NCBI GenBank assembly: GCA_030683705.1
Contig: JAUXPP010000141.1
Span: 1-64,000, forward strand
DNA: 64,000 bases
Direction of reading: 5' to 3'
DNA from: Polaromonas sp.
GTDB taxonomy: Bacteria > Pseudomonadota > Gammaproteobacteria > Burkholderiales > Burkholderiaceae_C
The position numbers and the translations under genes were made by a program. Shown piece by piece: positions 36,729-45,175 of this stretch; positions within the stretch are counted from its first letter, which is position 1; every line of letters begins with the position of its first letter. The notes beneath the pieces were generated by a model, which worked only from the letters and a program-made list of their open reading frames with translations, ran no database searches and was not told the DNA's origin.

Positions 36729-36756
36729 GAAAGCCCCGCCAGCCGGGGCTTTCTTC
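36729..36756 (+). terminator. Rho-independent terminator after tRNA-Ser
   Basis: GAAAGCCCC (36729-36737) pairs with GGGGCTTTC (36745-36753) around a 7-nt loop, followed by TTC. The T-run is short, but the 9-bp stem is perfect and correctly placed to end the serS/tRNA-Ser transcript. Confidence 0.75.
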
Positions 36757-36825
36757 TGTCCGTTCGGCGTGGTGCGCAGGGTTGATGCGGGGTGGCGCAG
36801 GGGGTGGCAACGGTAAACTGCGGCC

Positions 36826-38262
36826 ATGAATCCTGCGGTCCTCCCCCATTCAAGCGCCAGCCCGCATGTCGAGCCGGACATCTTGGCGCGGGACGACTGG
36901 GTCGAGGTCCGGCTGATGCGCAGCTTCATGCGCAATGGCCGGCCCGCGCTGCATTCGGCCAGCATGGTGATCCCGGTGCTGGTGGCCATTCTCTACAACG
37001 ACGTCAACAACCTGGGTTTGCTGTGCTGGGCCATCGCGGCCGTTGTCATGACCTTGGCGCGTTACCGGGTGATCACCATCTATTACCGTGACTACGCCGG
37101 CGCAAGCGCGGCGCGCTTGCGCGAATTCATGTCGCGTTACAGCTGGACCTGGACGCTGAGCGCCGTGATATGGGGCGCCTCGATGTTCCTGCACTTCCGC
37201 AAGGCGCCGATTTATGACCAGTTCATCGGCCTGGTGATACTCGCGGGCATGGCCGGTTTCGCCGTCGGCGCTTTTTCCGCATCGCAGCGCTGCTTTCTGG
37301 GTTACATCAATGGGCTGGCTTACAGCACGATTGCTGCCGTCATTTACAGCGTGGGCCTGGAGCGTCCCTTCATGGGCACCTTGCAGACTTACAGCCTGGT
37401 GCTTCTGGTGCTGATCTACTGGACCGCGGTCCGGTCGGCCGGCAAGCGCTTTCACCGCGGGCAACGCAAGACGCTGGAGCTCCAGTATGCCAACGCCATG
37501 CTGATTGCCTCGCTGACCGAAAAAACCCGCGTGGCGCTGGAGGCGGTGCAGACCAAGGACCGTTTTATCGCCAGCGCCGCGCACGATTTGCGCCAGCCGG
37601 TGCACGCGCTGGGGCTGTATGCCGACTGGTTGCGGGCCGAGCCGGAACTGGTGGCGCAGATCACCCCGAAGATCGTGCAGTCCACGCAGGCGGTCAACGA
37701 GTTATTCAACTCCCTGTTTGACCTGGCCAAGCTGGACGCCGGCGCGGTCGAGCCGAGCTGGCAGACGGTGGACCTGGCGGCCCTGGTCACCGAGCTGGAG
37801 CTGCAATACGCGCCGCTGGCCCGGGAGAAAGGCCTGGAGCTGCGCACCCATGTGCGACAGCTTGTGGTGCAGTCGGATGCGCTGCTGCTCAAGCGGCTGC
37901 TGGGCAACCTGCTGTCCAATGCGGTGCGCCACACGGTGAGGGGCGGCGTATTGCTGGCTGTGCGCGACGGCGCCGATGGCCCGCGTATTGAAATCTGGGA
38001 TACCGGGGTCGGTGTGGCGCCGGAGCACCAGCAGGCGATTTTCCGGGAGTTCTACCGCGTGGCCGCCCACAACGGGACCGAAGAGGGCTTTGGCCTGGGG
38101 CTGTCCATCGTCTCGCGCCTGTGCGAAACCCTGAAACACCGCCTGACCCTGCATTCGCGTCCCGGACGGGGCACGGTGTTCAGGCTCTACCTAGAGTCGC
38201 TCGGAAGCGCCGGGGTGAGTTTTCCGGAGCCGGCATCAGATATCGCACCAGCGGCCGTCTAG
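36826..38262 (+). CDS. Membrane sensor histidine kinase
   Basis: 478 residues. An N-terminal region with five or six membrane helices (about residues 45-205) carries no recognised input domain. It is followed by a HisKA domain with phospho-acceptor His253 in ASAAHDLRQPVHALGLY and an HATPase domain (N box LLGNLLSNAVRHT, G1 IWDTGVGV, G2 GFGLGLSIV). HDLRQP-type kinases often act with a LuxR-type regulator, and one is encoded convergently, overlapping by 4 nt. The signal sensed is unknown. Confidence 0.9.
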   Translation: MNPAVLPHSSASPHVEPDILARDDWVEVRLMRSFMRNGRPALHSASMVIPVLVAILYNDVNNLGLLCWAIAAVVMTLARYRVITIYYRDYAGASAARLREFMSRYSWTWTLSAVIWGASMFLHFRKAPIYDQFIGLVILAGMAGFAVGAFSASQRCFLGYINGLAYSTIAAVIYSVGLERPFMGTLQTYSLVLLVLIYWTAVRSAGKRFHRGQRKTLELQYANAMLIASLTEKTRVALEAVQTKDRFIASAAHDLRQPVHALGLYADWLRAEPELVAQITPKIVQSTQAVNELFNSLFDLAKLDAGAVEPSWQTVDLAALVTELELQYAPLAREKGLELRTHVRQLVVQSDALLLKRLLGNLLSNAVRHTVRGGVLLAVRDGADGPRIEIWDTGVGVAPEHQQAIFREFYRVAAHNGTEEGFGLGLSIVSRLCETLKHRLTLHSRPGRGTVFRLYLESLGSAGVSFPEPASDIAPAAV

Positions 38263-38843
38263 AGCAGGCCTTGCGTGCGCGCCAGATGGCTGGCTTGCGA
38301 CCTGCTTTTGACGTTGAGCCGGCGAAACAGGCGCCACAGGTGCACCTTGACCGTGTGTTCACTGATCTGCAGTTCGGCCGCAATGTCGCGGTTGCTCATG
38401 CCCTTGTCCAGCATGACCAGCAACTGCTTCTGGCGCTTGGACAGCTTCTCGGGCTCGGTGCTGCCCTCGGGGTCGGCACCGTCGTCGAGAAAGGTCTTGA
38501 GCACCTTGGAGATTTCGGTCGCGCCCGCTGATTTTTCAATGTAGATGTCGGCGCCGGCTTCCAGCGAGAGTTCCTGGTAGTCCTGGGCTGGTGCCGCCGA
38601 CAGCACAAGAATGGGAACCTCAGGGAACTGGTGGCGCAACTCGCGCACGCCTGACACGCCGTGGGTGTCAGGCAGCTTCAGATCGAGGCACACCACATCG
38701 GGCATGCCGTGCTGTTCAACCGCCGGACCGATGCCCGCCAGCCGGTCGATCTCGATGATGCTGGCCTTGGTGTGCAGGCGGCGAATCAGCATGACCACGG
38801 CTTCGCGCATGAGGGGGTGGTCGTCGATGACAAAGATGCGCAT
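38259..38843 (-). CDS. LuxR-family response regulator
   Basis: 194 residues: receiver domain with acidic pocket IDDHP and phospho-acceptor Asp54 (VVCLDLKLPDT), then a LuxR/NarL helix-turn-helix (LSKRQKQLLVMLDKGMSNRD and ISEHTVKVHLWRLFRRL, about residues 130-180). It is the likely partner of the convergent histidine kinase. Its 166-bp upstream region is AT-rich with short inverted repeats (for example GGAAT and ATTCC around 38945-38962 on the minus strand), consistent with a regulated promoter. Confidence 0.9.
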   Translation of the reverse strand: MRIFVIDDHPLMREAVVMLIRRLHTKASIIEIDRLAGIGPAVEQHGMPDVVCLDLKLPDTHGVSGVRELRHQFPEVPILVLSAAPAQDYQELSLEAGADIYIEKSAGATEISKVLKTFLDDGADPEGSTEPEKLSKRQKQLLVMLDKGMSNRDIAAELQISEHTVKVHLWRLFRRLNVKSRSQASHLARTQGLL

Positions 38844-39009
38844 GGGTGCGGCCGTGATGTGTTAATGAGTGTGATTTGTGGCGGGAAAAGTAAGCATACC
38901 CGCTAGTTGTCAAGTTGTTGCAGGAACTATAAACATTAAGTTCGGAATTAATCCACATTCCAACGACATGAAAAAACGTTGTAGTACTTAAGAGTTCTCT
39001 CGTGGCGAA

Positions 39010-40338
39010 TCAGCTCGCGTTGTCGGCCAGTCCCTGTAATGCTGCGGTGATCGCCTCATCGCTCACACCCGGCACGGGCTGGAGCTTTGGACGCAATGCA
39101 GTCAGCGCCGCGGCCCCTTCGGCCTGCAACAGGGCGATCGCCTTCCCCGCATCCCTGGGTGAATCAAAGCCGTCGCTTTGGAGCAACAACCCGCCCTGGG
39201 CATCGAGCAGCTTGAAGTGGAATCTGCCATCGGTTTCGCGGTATTGCTTGAATACCGGCAGGCCGGTTTTGACGGCTTTCGATTTCGTCGCAGGTACAGT
39301 CGCGGCTGCAAGCTGGCGCAGCCCCACCGCCTGGCGCAACTCGCGCATGAACGGTGTGGCCAGGCGGCGTGCTTTGTCGGCCCCGGCCAGCAGGATGGCC
39401 TCGATTTTTGCGGGGTCCTGCATCAGCTCCTGGTAGCGCGCGCGCATGGGCGCCACCTCCTGGTCGATGCGTTCGAACAGCGTCTGTTTGGCATCCCCCC
39501 AGGCGATGCCATTCGCGAACGCCTGGCGCAAGGCGGCGGTCTCCTGCGCGCTGGCAAATGCCTGGTAGATCTGGAACAGCGCCGAGCCCTCGGTGTCCTT
39601 GGCTTCGCCCGGTGCACGCGAGTCGGTCACGATGCCGGCAATCAGCTTCCTGAGCTGCTCACGCGGCGTGAACAGCGGGATGGTGTTGTCGTAACTCTTG
39701 CTCATCTTGCGGCCGTCCAGGCCGGGTAGCAGCGCCACCGACTCCTCGATCAGCGCCTGCGGCAGCACGAAGTGTTCGCCGTAGAGGTGGTTGAAGCGCT
39801 GTCCCATGTCGCGCGCCATCTCGATGTGCTGGATCTGGTCGCGCCCGACCGGCACCTGGTGGGCCTTGAACATCAGGATGTCCGCGCCCATGAGCACCGG
39901 GTACATGAAGAGGCCCGCGCTGACGTCGGCATCCGGGTCATTGCCTGCCGCCGTGTTCTTGTCGACCGAGGCCTTGTAGGCGTGGGCACGGTTGAGCACG
40001 CCTTTGGCGGTCACGCAGGTCAGCAGCCAGGTCAGTTCGGGAATCTCGGGAATGTCCGACTGCCGGTAAAAGGTCACGCGTTCCGGGTCCAGCCCGGCAG
40101 CCAGCCAGCTCGCTGCAATCTCCAGCGTGGACTGCTGGATGCGCGCCGGCTCATCACATTTGATGAGGGCGTGGTAATCGGCCAGGAAGTAAAAACTTTC
40201 GGCGCTGGCGCCGGTGCTGGCGGCGACCGAGGGGCGGATGGAGCCGACATAGTTGCCGAGGTGCGGCGTGCCGGTGGTGGTGATGCCGGTGAGGAAGCGC
40301 TGCGGCGCGGGATTTTGTTTGTTTGTCATGATCATCAT
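39010..40338 (-). CDS. trpS: Tryptophanyl-tRNA synthetase with C-terminal YegP-like tail
   Basis: Class I synthetase charging tRNA-Trp. Motifs: TGTPHLGNYVGSI (HIGH-like), MGADILMFKAHQVPVGRDQ, and GRKMSKSYDNTI (KMSKS). At 442 residues it is about 100 longer than the usual enzyme. The extra C-terminal part contains GRFHFKLLDAQGGLLLQSDG followed by SPRDAGKAI, resembling the DUF1508/YegP fold. The ATG at 40338 overlaps the stop of the site-2 protease gene (ATGA); a second ATG at 40329 is possible. It is the last gene of a minus-strand operon-like run. Confidence 0.93.
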   Translation of the reverse strand: MMIMTNKQNPAPQRFLTGITTTGTPHLGNYVGSIRPSVAASTGASAESFYFLADYHALIKCDEPARIQQSTLEIAASWLAAGLDPERVTFYRQSDIPEIPELTWLLTCVTAKGVLNRAHAYKASVDKNTAAGNDPDADVSAGLFMYPVLMGADILMFKAHQVPVGRDQIQHIEMARDMGQRFNHLYGEHFVLPQALIEESVALLPGLDGRKMSKSYDNTIPLFTPREQLRKLIAGIVTDSRAPGEAKDTEGSALFQIYQAFASAQETAALRQAFANGIAWGDAKQTLFERIDQEVAPMRARYQELMQDPAKIEAILLAGADKARRLATPFMRELRQAVGLRQLAAATVPATKSKAVKTGLPVFKQYRETDGRFHFKLLDAQGGLLLQSDGFDSPRDAGKAIALLQAEGAAALTALRPKLQPVPGVSDEAITAALQGLADNAS

Positions 40339-41003
40339 CGAACCAGCATGGCCAGCGGCATCAACACAATTTCAAGGAGGGCGTAAGACAGGGTCATCAG
40401 GGGCTGCATCCACCAGTCGGTCAGCACACCGGCAATCACCAGTGCCATCACCACAAAAAAGCCCCAGGGCTCGATGCGCGACACCAGCTCGGCCTGGCGC
40501 CAGGGCAGCAGGCCCACCAGCACGCGGCCGCCATCCAGCGGCGGCAGGGGAAACAGGTTGAAGACCATCATGACGATGTTGACCAGGATGCCGGCCTGGC
40601 ACATCTGGATGAAAAACGTTTCGGTCACGGCCGCGCCCTGCAGCAGGTACAGGGCGACGCCCCAGGCCACCGCCTGGATCAGGTTGGCACCCGGCCCGGC
40701 CAGCGCCACCCAGATCATGTCGCGCTTGGGGTTGCGCAGATTGCCGAACTGCACCGGCACCGGCTTGGCGTAGCCGAACAGGAAGGCGCCCGAGGTCGCG
40801 ATGTACAGCAGCAGCGGCATCAGGATGGTGCCCAGCGGATCGATGTGTTTGACCGGGTTGAGCGTGACGCGGCCCAGTGCCCAGGCGGTGTTGTCGCCGA
40901 AGTAGCGGGCCACGTAGCCGTGGGCCGCCTCGTGCACGGTGATGGCGAACAGCACGGGAAGCGCAAAGATGGCGACAGTCTGAATCAGCTTGGCAAAGTC
41001 CAT
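40335..41003 (-). CDS. Site-2 protease family membrane protein (M50)
   Basis: 222-residue membrane metalloprotease with zinc-binding HEAAH (AITVHEAAHGYVARYFGD) and the second motif NLFPLPPLDGGRV. These are the two halves of the M50 active site; there is no PDZ domain, so it is the short form. About five or six membrane helices. Start at ATG 41003 (MDFAKLIQTVAIF). It is encoded between yciO and trpS, a common arrangement in betaproteobacteria. The substrate is unknown. Confidence 0.9.
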   Translation of the reverse strand: MDFAKLIQTVAIFALPVLFAITVHEAAHGYVARYFGDNTAWALGRVTLNPVKHIDPLGTILMPLLLYIATSGAFLFGYAKPVPVQFGNLRNPKRDMIWVALAGPGANLIQAVAWGVALYLLQGAAVTETFFIQMCQAGILVNIVMMVFNLFPLPPLDGGRVLVGLLPWRQAELVSRIEPWGFFVVMALVIAGVLTDWWMQPLMTLSYALLEIVLMPLAMLVR

Positions 41004-41050
41004 GGTGGCAATTGTCTCAGACGTGAGCCCCACCTTCATTCACCTCGTAT

Positions 41051-41163
41051 GTCATGGCGGGCTCGACCCGCAATCCATGTGAGGCGGCCCTGGGCCGGTG
41101 GTGTTTGTGGCATGGATCCCGGATCAGAGCCTGCCCCGACTTGATCCGGGGACCGGGATGACA
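41051..41163. repeat. Pair of inverted family-5 repeats
   Basis: GTCATGGCGGGCTCGACCCG...ATCCATG (41051-41079) faces its inverted relative CATGGATCCCGGATC...CTTGATCCGG...CGGGATGACA (41111-41163). Family consensus GTCATCCCGGACTTGATCCG followed by GGATCCATG. Fills the gap between yciO and the site-2 protease gene. Confidence 0.6.
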
Positions 41164-41171
41164 AGACCTGC

Positions 41172-41807
41172 TCAGAGTCCCACTGTGGCCAGATCACCGC
41201 GCCCCTGCCGCACCACCACCGGTTCACCGCCGTCGCCCATGCCGGTCAGGTCGATCACTGTGGTCGGCGCCAGGGGGCAGGCGCCGGCGTCGATCACCGC
41301 GGCGAGTTCGTGCTCGAGCTGCGCGCGGATATCCTGTGCATCGTTGAGCGGTTCGGTCTGCCCGCGCGGGATCAGCGTGGTTGCCAGCAGGGGTGCGCCA
41401 TGGATCTCCAGCAGGCACTGCAGGGTCTTGTGGTCGGGCACACGCAGGCCGATGGTCTTGCGCGAGGGGTGGCTCAGGCGCCGCGGCACTTCCTTGCTGG
41501 CCTCGAGGATGAAGGTGTAGGGCCCGGGCGTGGCAGCCTTGATCAGGCGGAACTGCCGGTTGTCGACACGCGCGTAGTTGGCCAGCTCGCTGAGGTCGCG
41601 GCACAGCAGGGTCAGGTGGTGCTTGTCGTCGACGCCGCGGATGCTGCGCAGCTTGTCCGCGGCGGTCTTGTCGTCCAGGTGGCAGACCAGCGCATAGCTG
41701 GAGTCGGTGGGCACGGCCACGATCGCGCCGCGCTCGAGCAGCGCCGCGGCCTGCCTGAGCAGGCGCACTTGCGGGTTGTCGGGATGGATGTCGAAAAACT
41801 GGGCCAT
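41172..41807 (-). CDS. yciO: Sua5/YciO/YrdC family protein
   Basis: 211-residue YrdC-fold protein with the nucleotide-binding core VPTDSSYALVCHLDDKTA, KHHLTLLCRDLSELA, ATPGPYTFILEA and GLRVPDH. It resembles E. coli YciO more than TsaC. Family members make threonylcarbamoyl-AMP for tRNA modification, though YciO's own role is less certain. It is encoded near a PHP phosphatase gene as in E. coli (yciV-yciO), here with a transporter gene between. Confidence 0.9.
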   Translation of the reverse strand: MAQFFDIHPDNPQVRLLRQAAALLERGAIVAVPTDSSYALVCHLDDKTAADKLRSIRGVDDKHHLTLLCRDLSELANYARVDNRQFRLIKAATPGPYTFILEASKEVPRRLSHPSRKTIGLRVPDHKTLQCLLEIHGAPLLATTLIPRGQTEPLNDAQDIRAQLEHELAAVIDAGACPLAPTTVIDLTGMGDGGEPVVVRQGRGDLATVGL

Positions 41808-41827
41808 GGTCGTGGGGGGGGTGGTGA

Positions 41828-42733
41828 TCAGGACTCGGCGGGCAGCACGCGGAACTCCTTGAGCGCGCGGCTTTCACGCGCCGTCAGCCAGGCGCCCAGT
41901 GCGCCGCAGACCGCAATCATCAGCATGCCCAGCATGGACCAGCCGTCCGGCACATGCGAAAACACAATCCAGCCCCCGACCATCGCAAAGGCGATCTGGG
42001 CATAGAGGTAAGGCGTCAGGGTGGCGGCCGGCGCCCGCATGTAGCCCAGGATCAGCATGAAGTGCCCGATGGTGGCGGCCACGCCCATCAGCACCAGCCA
42101 TCCCCACAGTGACCAGGAGGGCAGGGAGATCCACACAAAAGGCAGGGCCAGGGACGCCAGCAGCGTGCCGACCCAGCCGGTGTACAGGTGCATGGTGAGC
42201 GCGTCCTCGGTGCGCGCCAGCTTGCTGGTGAGCACCTGGAAACCGGTGTTGGTGGCGACCATGCCCAGCGGCAGCAGCAGGGTCCAGCTAAAGTCTTCGC
42301 CGCCGGGACGGATGATGATGATCGTGCCCGCAAAAGCGCCCAGCACCAGCGACCAGCGCAGCGCGGAGACCCGCTCTCCCAGCGCGGTGGCCGCCAGCAG
42401 CGTGATCAGCAGCGGCACGATGGCGCCGATGGCGGTGAACTCGGCCACCGGCAGGTATTTGAGGCTCAGGAAGGCGAACAGGCTGCTCAGCAGCAGCAGC
42501 AGGCCGCGCAGGCACTGGAACTTCGGGTGCGCCGTACGCAGCACACGCAGCCCGCGCAGCGGCAGCACCACGGCCGTGGTGGCAATGGCCTGGAAGAAGT
42601 AACGGAACCACAGCGCCATCAGCAGCGGCACGCTGGCACTGACAAACTTGGTGGTGGTGTCCAGTATCGCGAAACAGGCGACCGCCGCGACGACCAGCGC
42701 GATGCCTGCCAGCGGCATGGGTGGGCGACTCAC
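41828..42733 (-). CDS. DMT-superfamily (EamA) transporter
   Basis: 301-residue inner-membrane protein with about ten helices forming two EamA repeats. Typical segments are AVACFAILDTTTKFVS at the N-terminus, FLSLKYLPVAEFTAIGAIVP and GHFMLILGYMRAPAATLTPY. The start is GTG 42733, overlapping the PHP gene stop (GTGA). The substrate is unknown; family members export amino acids or metabolites. Confidence 0.88.
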   Translation of the reverse strand: MSRPPMPLAGIALVVAAVACFAILDTTTKFVSASVPLLMALWFRYFFQAIATTAVVLPLRGLRVLRTAHPKFQCLRGLLLLLSSLFAFLSLKYLPVAEFTAIGAIVPLLITLLAATALGERVSALRWSLVLGAFAGTIIIIRPGGEDFSWTLLLPLGMVATNTGFQVLTSKLARTEDALTMHLYTGWVGTLLASLALPFVWISLPSWSLWGWLVLMGVAATIGHFMLILGYMRAPAATLTPYLYAQIAFAMVGGWIVFSHVPDGWSMLGMLMIAVCGALGAWLTARESRALKEFRVLPAES

Positions 42734-43590
42734 TGGATGCGGTCTTCCAGCAGCGCCCAGACCGGCGTCAGGTCGCCCGGAAGGAAAGGCAGGGTGCCCA
42801 GGTCGGTGTGGCTTTCATCGGGGCTGTGGAAGTCGCTGCCGCGCGACGCCGCCAGGCCGAATTCCTTGGCGGTTTCGGCGTATTTCAGATACTCCTGCGT
42901 GGTGTGGCTGCCGGTCACGACCTCGACGGCCTGGCCGCCGTGGGACACGAACTCGGTGAACAGCGCGTATTCCTCGTTGGGCGTGAACTTGTAGCGGCCC
43001 GGGTGCGCAATCACCGCCACGCCCCGGGCGCTGGTGATCCACTGGACGGCATCGCGCAGGCTGGCCCAGCGGTGCGGCACATACCCGGGTTTTCCTTCGG
43101 TCAGGTACTTGCGGAACACCTCGGAGGTTTCCTTGCAGACGCCGGACTCCACCAGGAAACGGGCAAAGTGGGTGCGCGAGATCAACTCCGGATTGCCGAC
43201 AAACTTCAGCGCGCCTTCGTAAGCGCCCTTGATGCCGACTTTGGCCAGGCCGTCCGACATCTCCATCGCCCGTTCGCTGCGGCCGCCGCGGGTCTGGTGC
43301 AGGCCCTGCTTCATGGCCGCGTCGTCCGGATCGAAGCCCAGCCCAACAATGTGCACGGTTTCGTTGGCGAACGTGACCGAGATTTCGGTGCCGGTCAGGT
43401 AGTTCAGGCCCTGCGCCTTGGCGGCCGCGGCGGCGCGGTGCTGGCCGCCGATTTCGTCATGGTCGGTCAGGGCCCAGAGTTCGACGCCGTTGGTTTTGGC
43501 CCGTTCGGCCAGCGCTTCAGGGGTCATGGTGCCGTCGGACACCACGGAGTGGCAATGCAGGTCGGCGTTCAGGATGTTTTTGGAGATCAC
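42730..43590 (-). CDS. PHP-domain 3',5'-nucleotide phosphatase (Rnm/YciV-like)
   Basis: 286-residue polymerase-and-histidinol-phosphatase domain enzyme. Metal-binding motifs: NADLHCHSVVSDGTMTPEAL, LWALTDHDEIGG, IAHPGRY and SRGSDFHSPDESHTDLG. E. coli Rnm/YciV hydrolyses 3',5'-bisphosphonucleotides and also trims RNA 5' ends. It heads the minus-strand run PHP-DMT-yciO-(gap)-site-2 protease-trpS and overlaps the DMT gene. Confidence 0.9.
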   Translation of the reverse strand: MISKNILNADLHCHSVVSDGTMTPEALAERAKTNGVELWALTDHDEIGGQHRAAAAAKAQGLNYLTGTEISVTFANETVHIVGLGFDPDDAAMKQGLHQTRGGRSERAMEMSDGLAKVGIKGAYEGALKFVGNPELISRTHFARFLVESGVCKETSEVFRKYLTEGKPGYVPHRWASLRDAVQWITSARGVAVIAHPGRYKFTPNEEYALFTEFVSHGGQAVEVVTGSHTTQEYLKYAETAKEFGLAASRGSDFHSPDESHTDLGTLPFLPGDLTPVWALLEDRIQ

Positions 43591-43625
43591 TGACCGATTT
43601 TAGGCGGGATGCCTGTTCGCTGCTT

Positions 43626-43653
43626 GTCATCCCGGACTTGATCCGGGATCCAT
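43626..43653 (+). repeat. Family-5 repeat copy
   Basis: GTCATCCCGGACTTGATCCG followed by GGATCCAT, 37 bp before the ~430-bp element. Same order as in the 52997-53525 region. Confidence 0.6.
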
Positions 43654-43690
43654 CTTTGGCTTCTTCACACGTTGAGGTGCGCCTGCACCT

Positions 43691-44116
43691 GTTGGCCGGG
43701 GGTTGCCCGGCGGCAAGTAACTTTCTTTTGCTTCGCCAAAAGAAAGTCACCAAAGAAAAGGCGACCCTGCTGCCTGCGTCCCCTCCGCTGCGCTGCGGGG
43801 CAACCTGCGGTGCTCGGTCCAGCCGGGGCCGGGCTCGAACTCGCTTCGCTCAGACAATCGCCCGTCCTGATCCGTCTGGCCCTCCGCTCCTCGGCGCATA
43901 CAGAAGGGTGGGTACAAAACCAATGCGGGAACAAATCCGGAGTGCAGGAAGCGCAAAGCGCTTCCTGCACGGGAATCCCAACGCACGGCCATGTTTGCAC
44001 GCGAGCGCAGCGCACGCGGCCAAATAAAGTCCCCCTCCATCGCCCAGCGGGGCGATGGGAGGGGCTAGGGGTGGGAGTGGGGAGTCAAGTACTGCTGCCC
44101 GTGGCACCCCGGGGAC
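43691..44116 (+). repeat. ~430-bp dispersed repeat element, copy A
   Basis: This fills most of the 625-bp gene-free stretch 43591-44215. It begins GTTGGCCGGGGGTTGCCCGG and holds an 11-bp hairpin (ACTTTCTTTTG / CAAAAGAAAGT). It then runs through TGCGGTGCTCGGTCCAGCCG, CTCGGCGCATACAGAAGGGT, GCACGCGAGCGCAGCGCACG and GGCTAGGGGTGGGAGTGGGG. Copy B at 53094-53525 has the same blocks in the same order and orientation with scattered differences. Open frames on both strands have no family resemblance and are taken as spurious. It has no transposase and no clear target duplication. Confidence 0.85.
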
Positions 44117-44215
44117 TGGGGGGTTTGGAATGACAGTTGATTGGGACTGCCCGCACGCCGCGCCACGGCGCTACCATGTCATCCCGTTCGCCGCCAACCC
44201 AGACAGGACCTTTTC

Positions 44216-44887
44216 ATGATCACCGTGCACCACCTGAACCATTCCCGCTCGCAACGCATTCTCTGGCTGCTGGAGGAACTGGGGCTGGACTACGAGATCC
44301 AGCGTTATGAGCGCGATCCCAAAACCATGCTGGCGCCGGCCTCGCTGCGCGCGGTGCACCCGCTGGGCAAGTCGCCGGTGATCACCGATGGCGAGCTGAC
44401 GATTGCCGAGTCGGGCGCGATCGTGGACTACCTGATCGAGCGCTACGGCGCGGGACGGCTGGCGCCGGCAGCGGGCACGGCGGAGCGCCTGCGTTACACC
44501 TACTGGTTGCACTACGCCGAGGGCTCGGCGATGTCGCCCTTGCTGCTCAAGCTGGTGTTCGACAAAATCGAAAGCGCGCCCATGCCGTTTTTTGTGAAGC
44601 CGATCGCCAAAGCCATCAGCGGCAAGGCCAAAAGCAGCTTCATCGAGCCGCAGATCCGCCAGCACCTCGATTATCTCGAGGCCGAACTCGTCAAAAGCCA
44701 GTGGTTTGCAGGGGGTGAATTCAGCGGCGCCGACATCCAGCTGAGCTTTCCGCTGGAGGCGGCGGCAGCACGCGGCGGGCTGGATGCGGGCCGGCCACGG
44801 CTGATGGATTTTCTCAAGCGCATCCATGCGCGCCCCGCCTACCAACGCGCCACCGAGCGCGGTGGCGAGTATTCGATACTCACCTGA
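44216..44887 (+). CDS. Glutathione S-transferase
   Basis: 223 residues. An N-terminal thioredoxin-like domain (MITVHHLNHSRSQRILWLLE, then GKSPVITDGELTIAESGAIV with the glutathione-binding ES) and a C-terminal helical domain. Substrate unknown; the family conjugates glutathione to electrophiles. The ATG at 44216 gives the usual start; an upstream in-frame ATG at 44141 would add 25 residues with no family match. It is flanked by repeat elements on both sides. Confidence 0.9.
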   Translation: MITVHHLNHSRSQRILWLLEELGLDYEIQRYERDPKTMLAPASLRAVHPLGKSPVITDGELTIAESGAIVDYLIERYGAGRLAPAAGTAERLRYTYWLHYAEGSAMSPLLLKLVFDKIESAPMPFFVKPIAKAISGKAKSSFIEPQIRQHLDYLEAELVKSQWFAGGEFSGADIQLSFPLEAAAARGGLDAGRPRLMDFLKRIHARPAYQRATERGGEYSILT

Positions 44888-44908
44888 GCCGAATTTGGGG
44901 TATGGGTT

Positions 44909-44956
44909 GCTACAAAATTTGTAGCTGCTTATGCCCGCCAGTTATGGGCTGGAGGC
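44909..44956 (+). repeat. Dispersed 48-bp repeat, family 1 (copy f)
   Basis: GCTACAAAATTTGTAGC, TGCTTATGCCCGCC, then TGGGCTGGAGGC. Lies between the convergent GST and 24-residue peptide genes. Confidence 0.75.
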
Positions 44957-44970
44957 ATGAGCATTAAATT

Positions 44971-45045
44971 TCAGCGGAAGCCGAAGTAAGACAGGATGAA
45001 GCCGATGATGACGACAAGGCCGACGATGTAGATGATGGTGTTCAT
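44971..45045 (-). CDS. 24-residue membrane peptide
   Basis: A very short gene encoding MNTIIYIVGLVVIIGFILSY plus four further residues ending in Arg. It is one hydrophobic helix with a charged C-terminus. AGAGGA lies 5-10 nt upstream of the ATG. Single-helix proteins of the MNTIIYIVG type recur in Proteobacteria, so it is probably real; no function is established. It would sit in the inner membrane. Confidence 0.7.
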   Translation of the reverse strand: MNTIIYIVGLVVIIGFILSYFGFR

Positions 45046-45175
45046 GGTGTCCTCTGGAGTTTTTGTTGGCGTGCCGGGCTGGCTTGCCTTCTGACACCAG
45101 ATCATGGCGGGAAGCCCGGTCCGCGGCTGTAGGTGCTGCCTGCCTGCGGCCGTCGGACAAAAGCGCTTGAGGAAG

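Noticed and set aside
43638..44107. Open frames on both strands of the ~430-bp element copy A (for example 129 residues on plus)
   Set aside because: Frames exist on both strands, have no family resemblance, and the two element copies differ by indels that shift them. More likely spurious.
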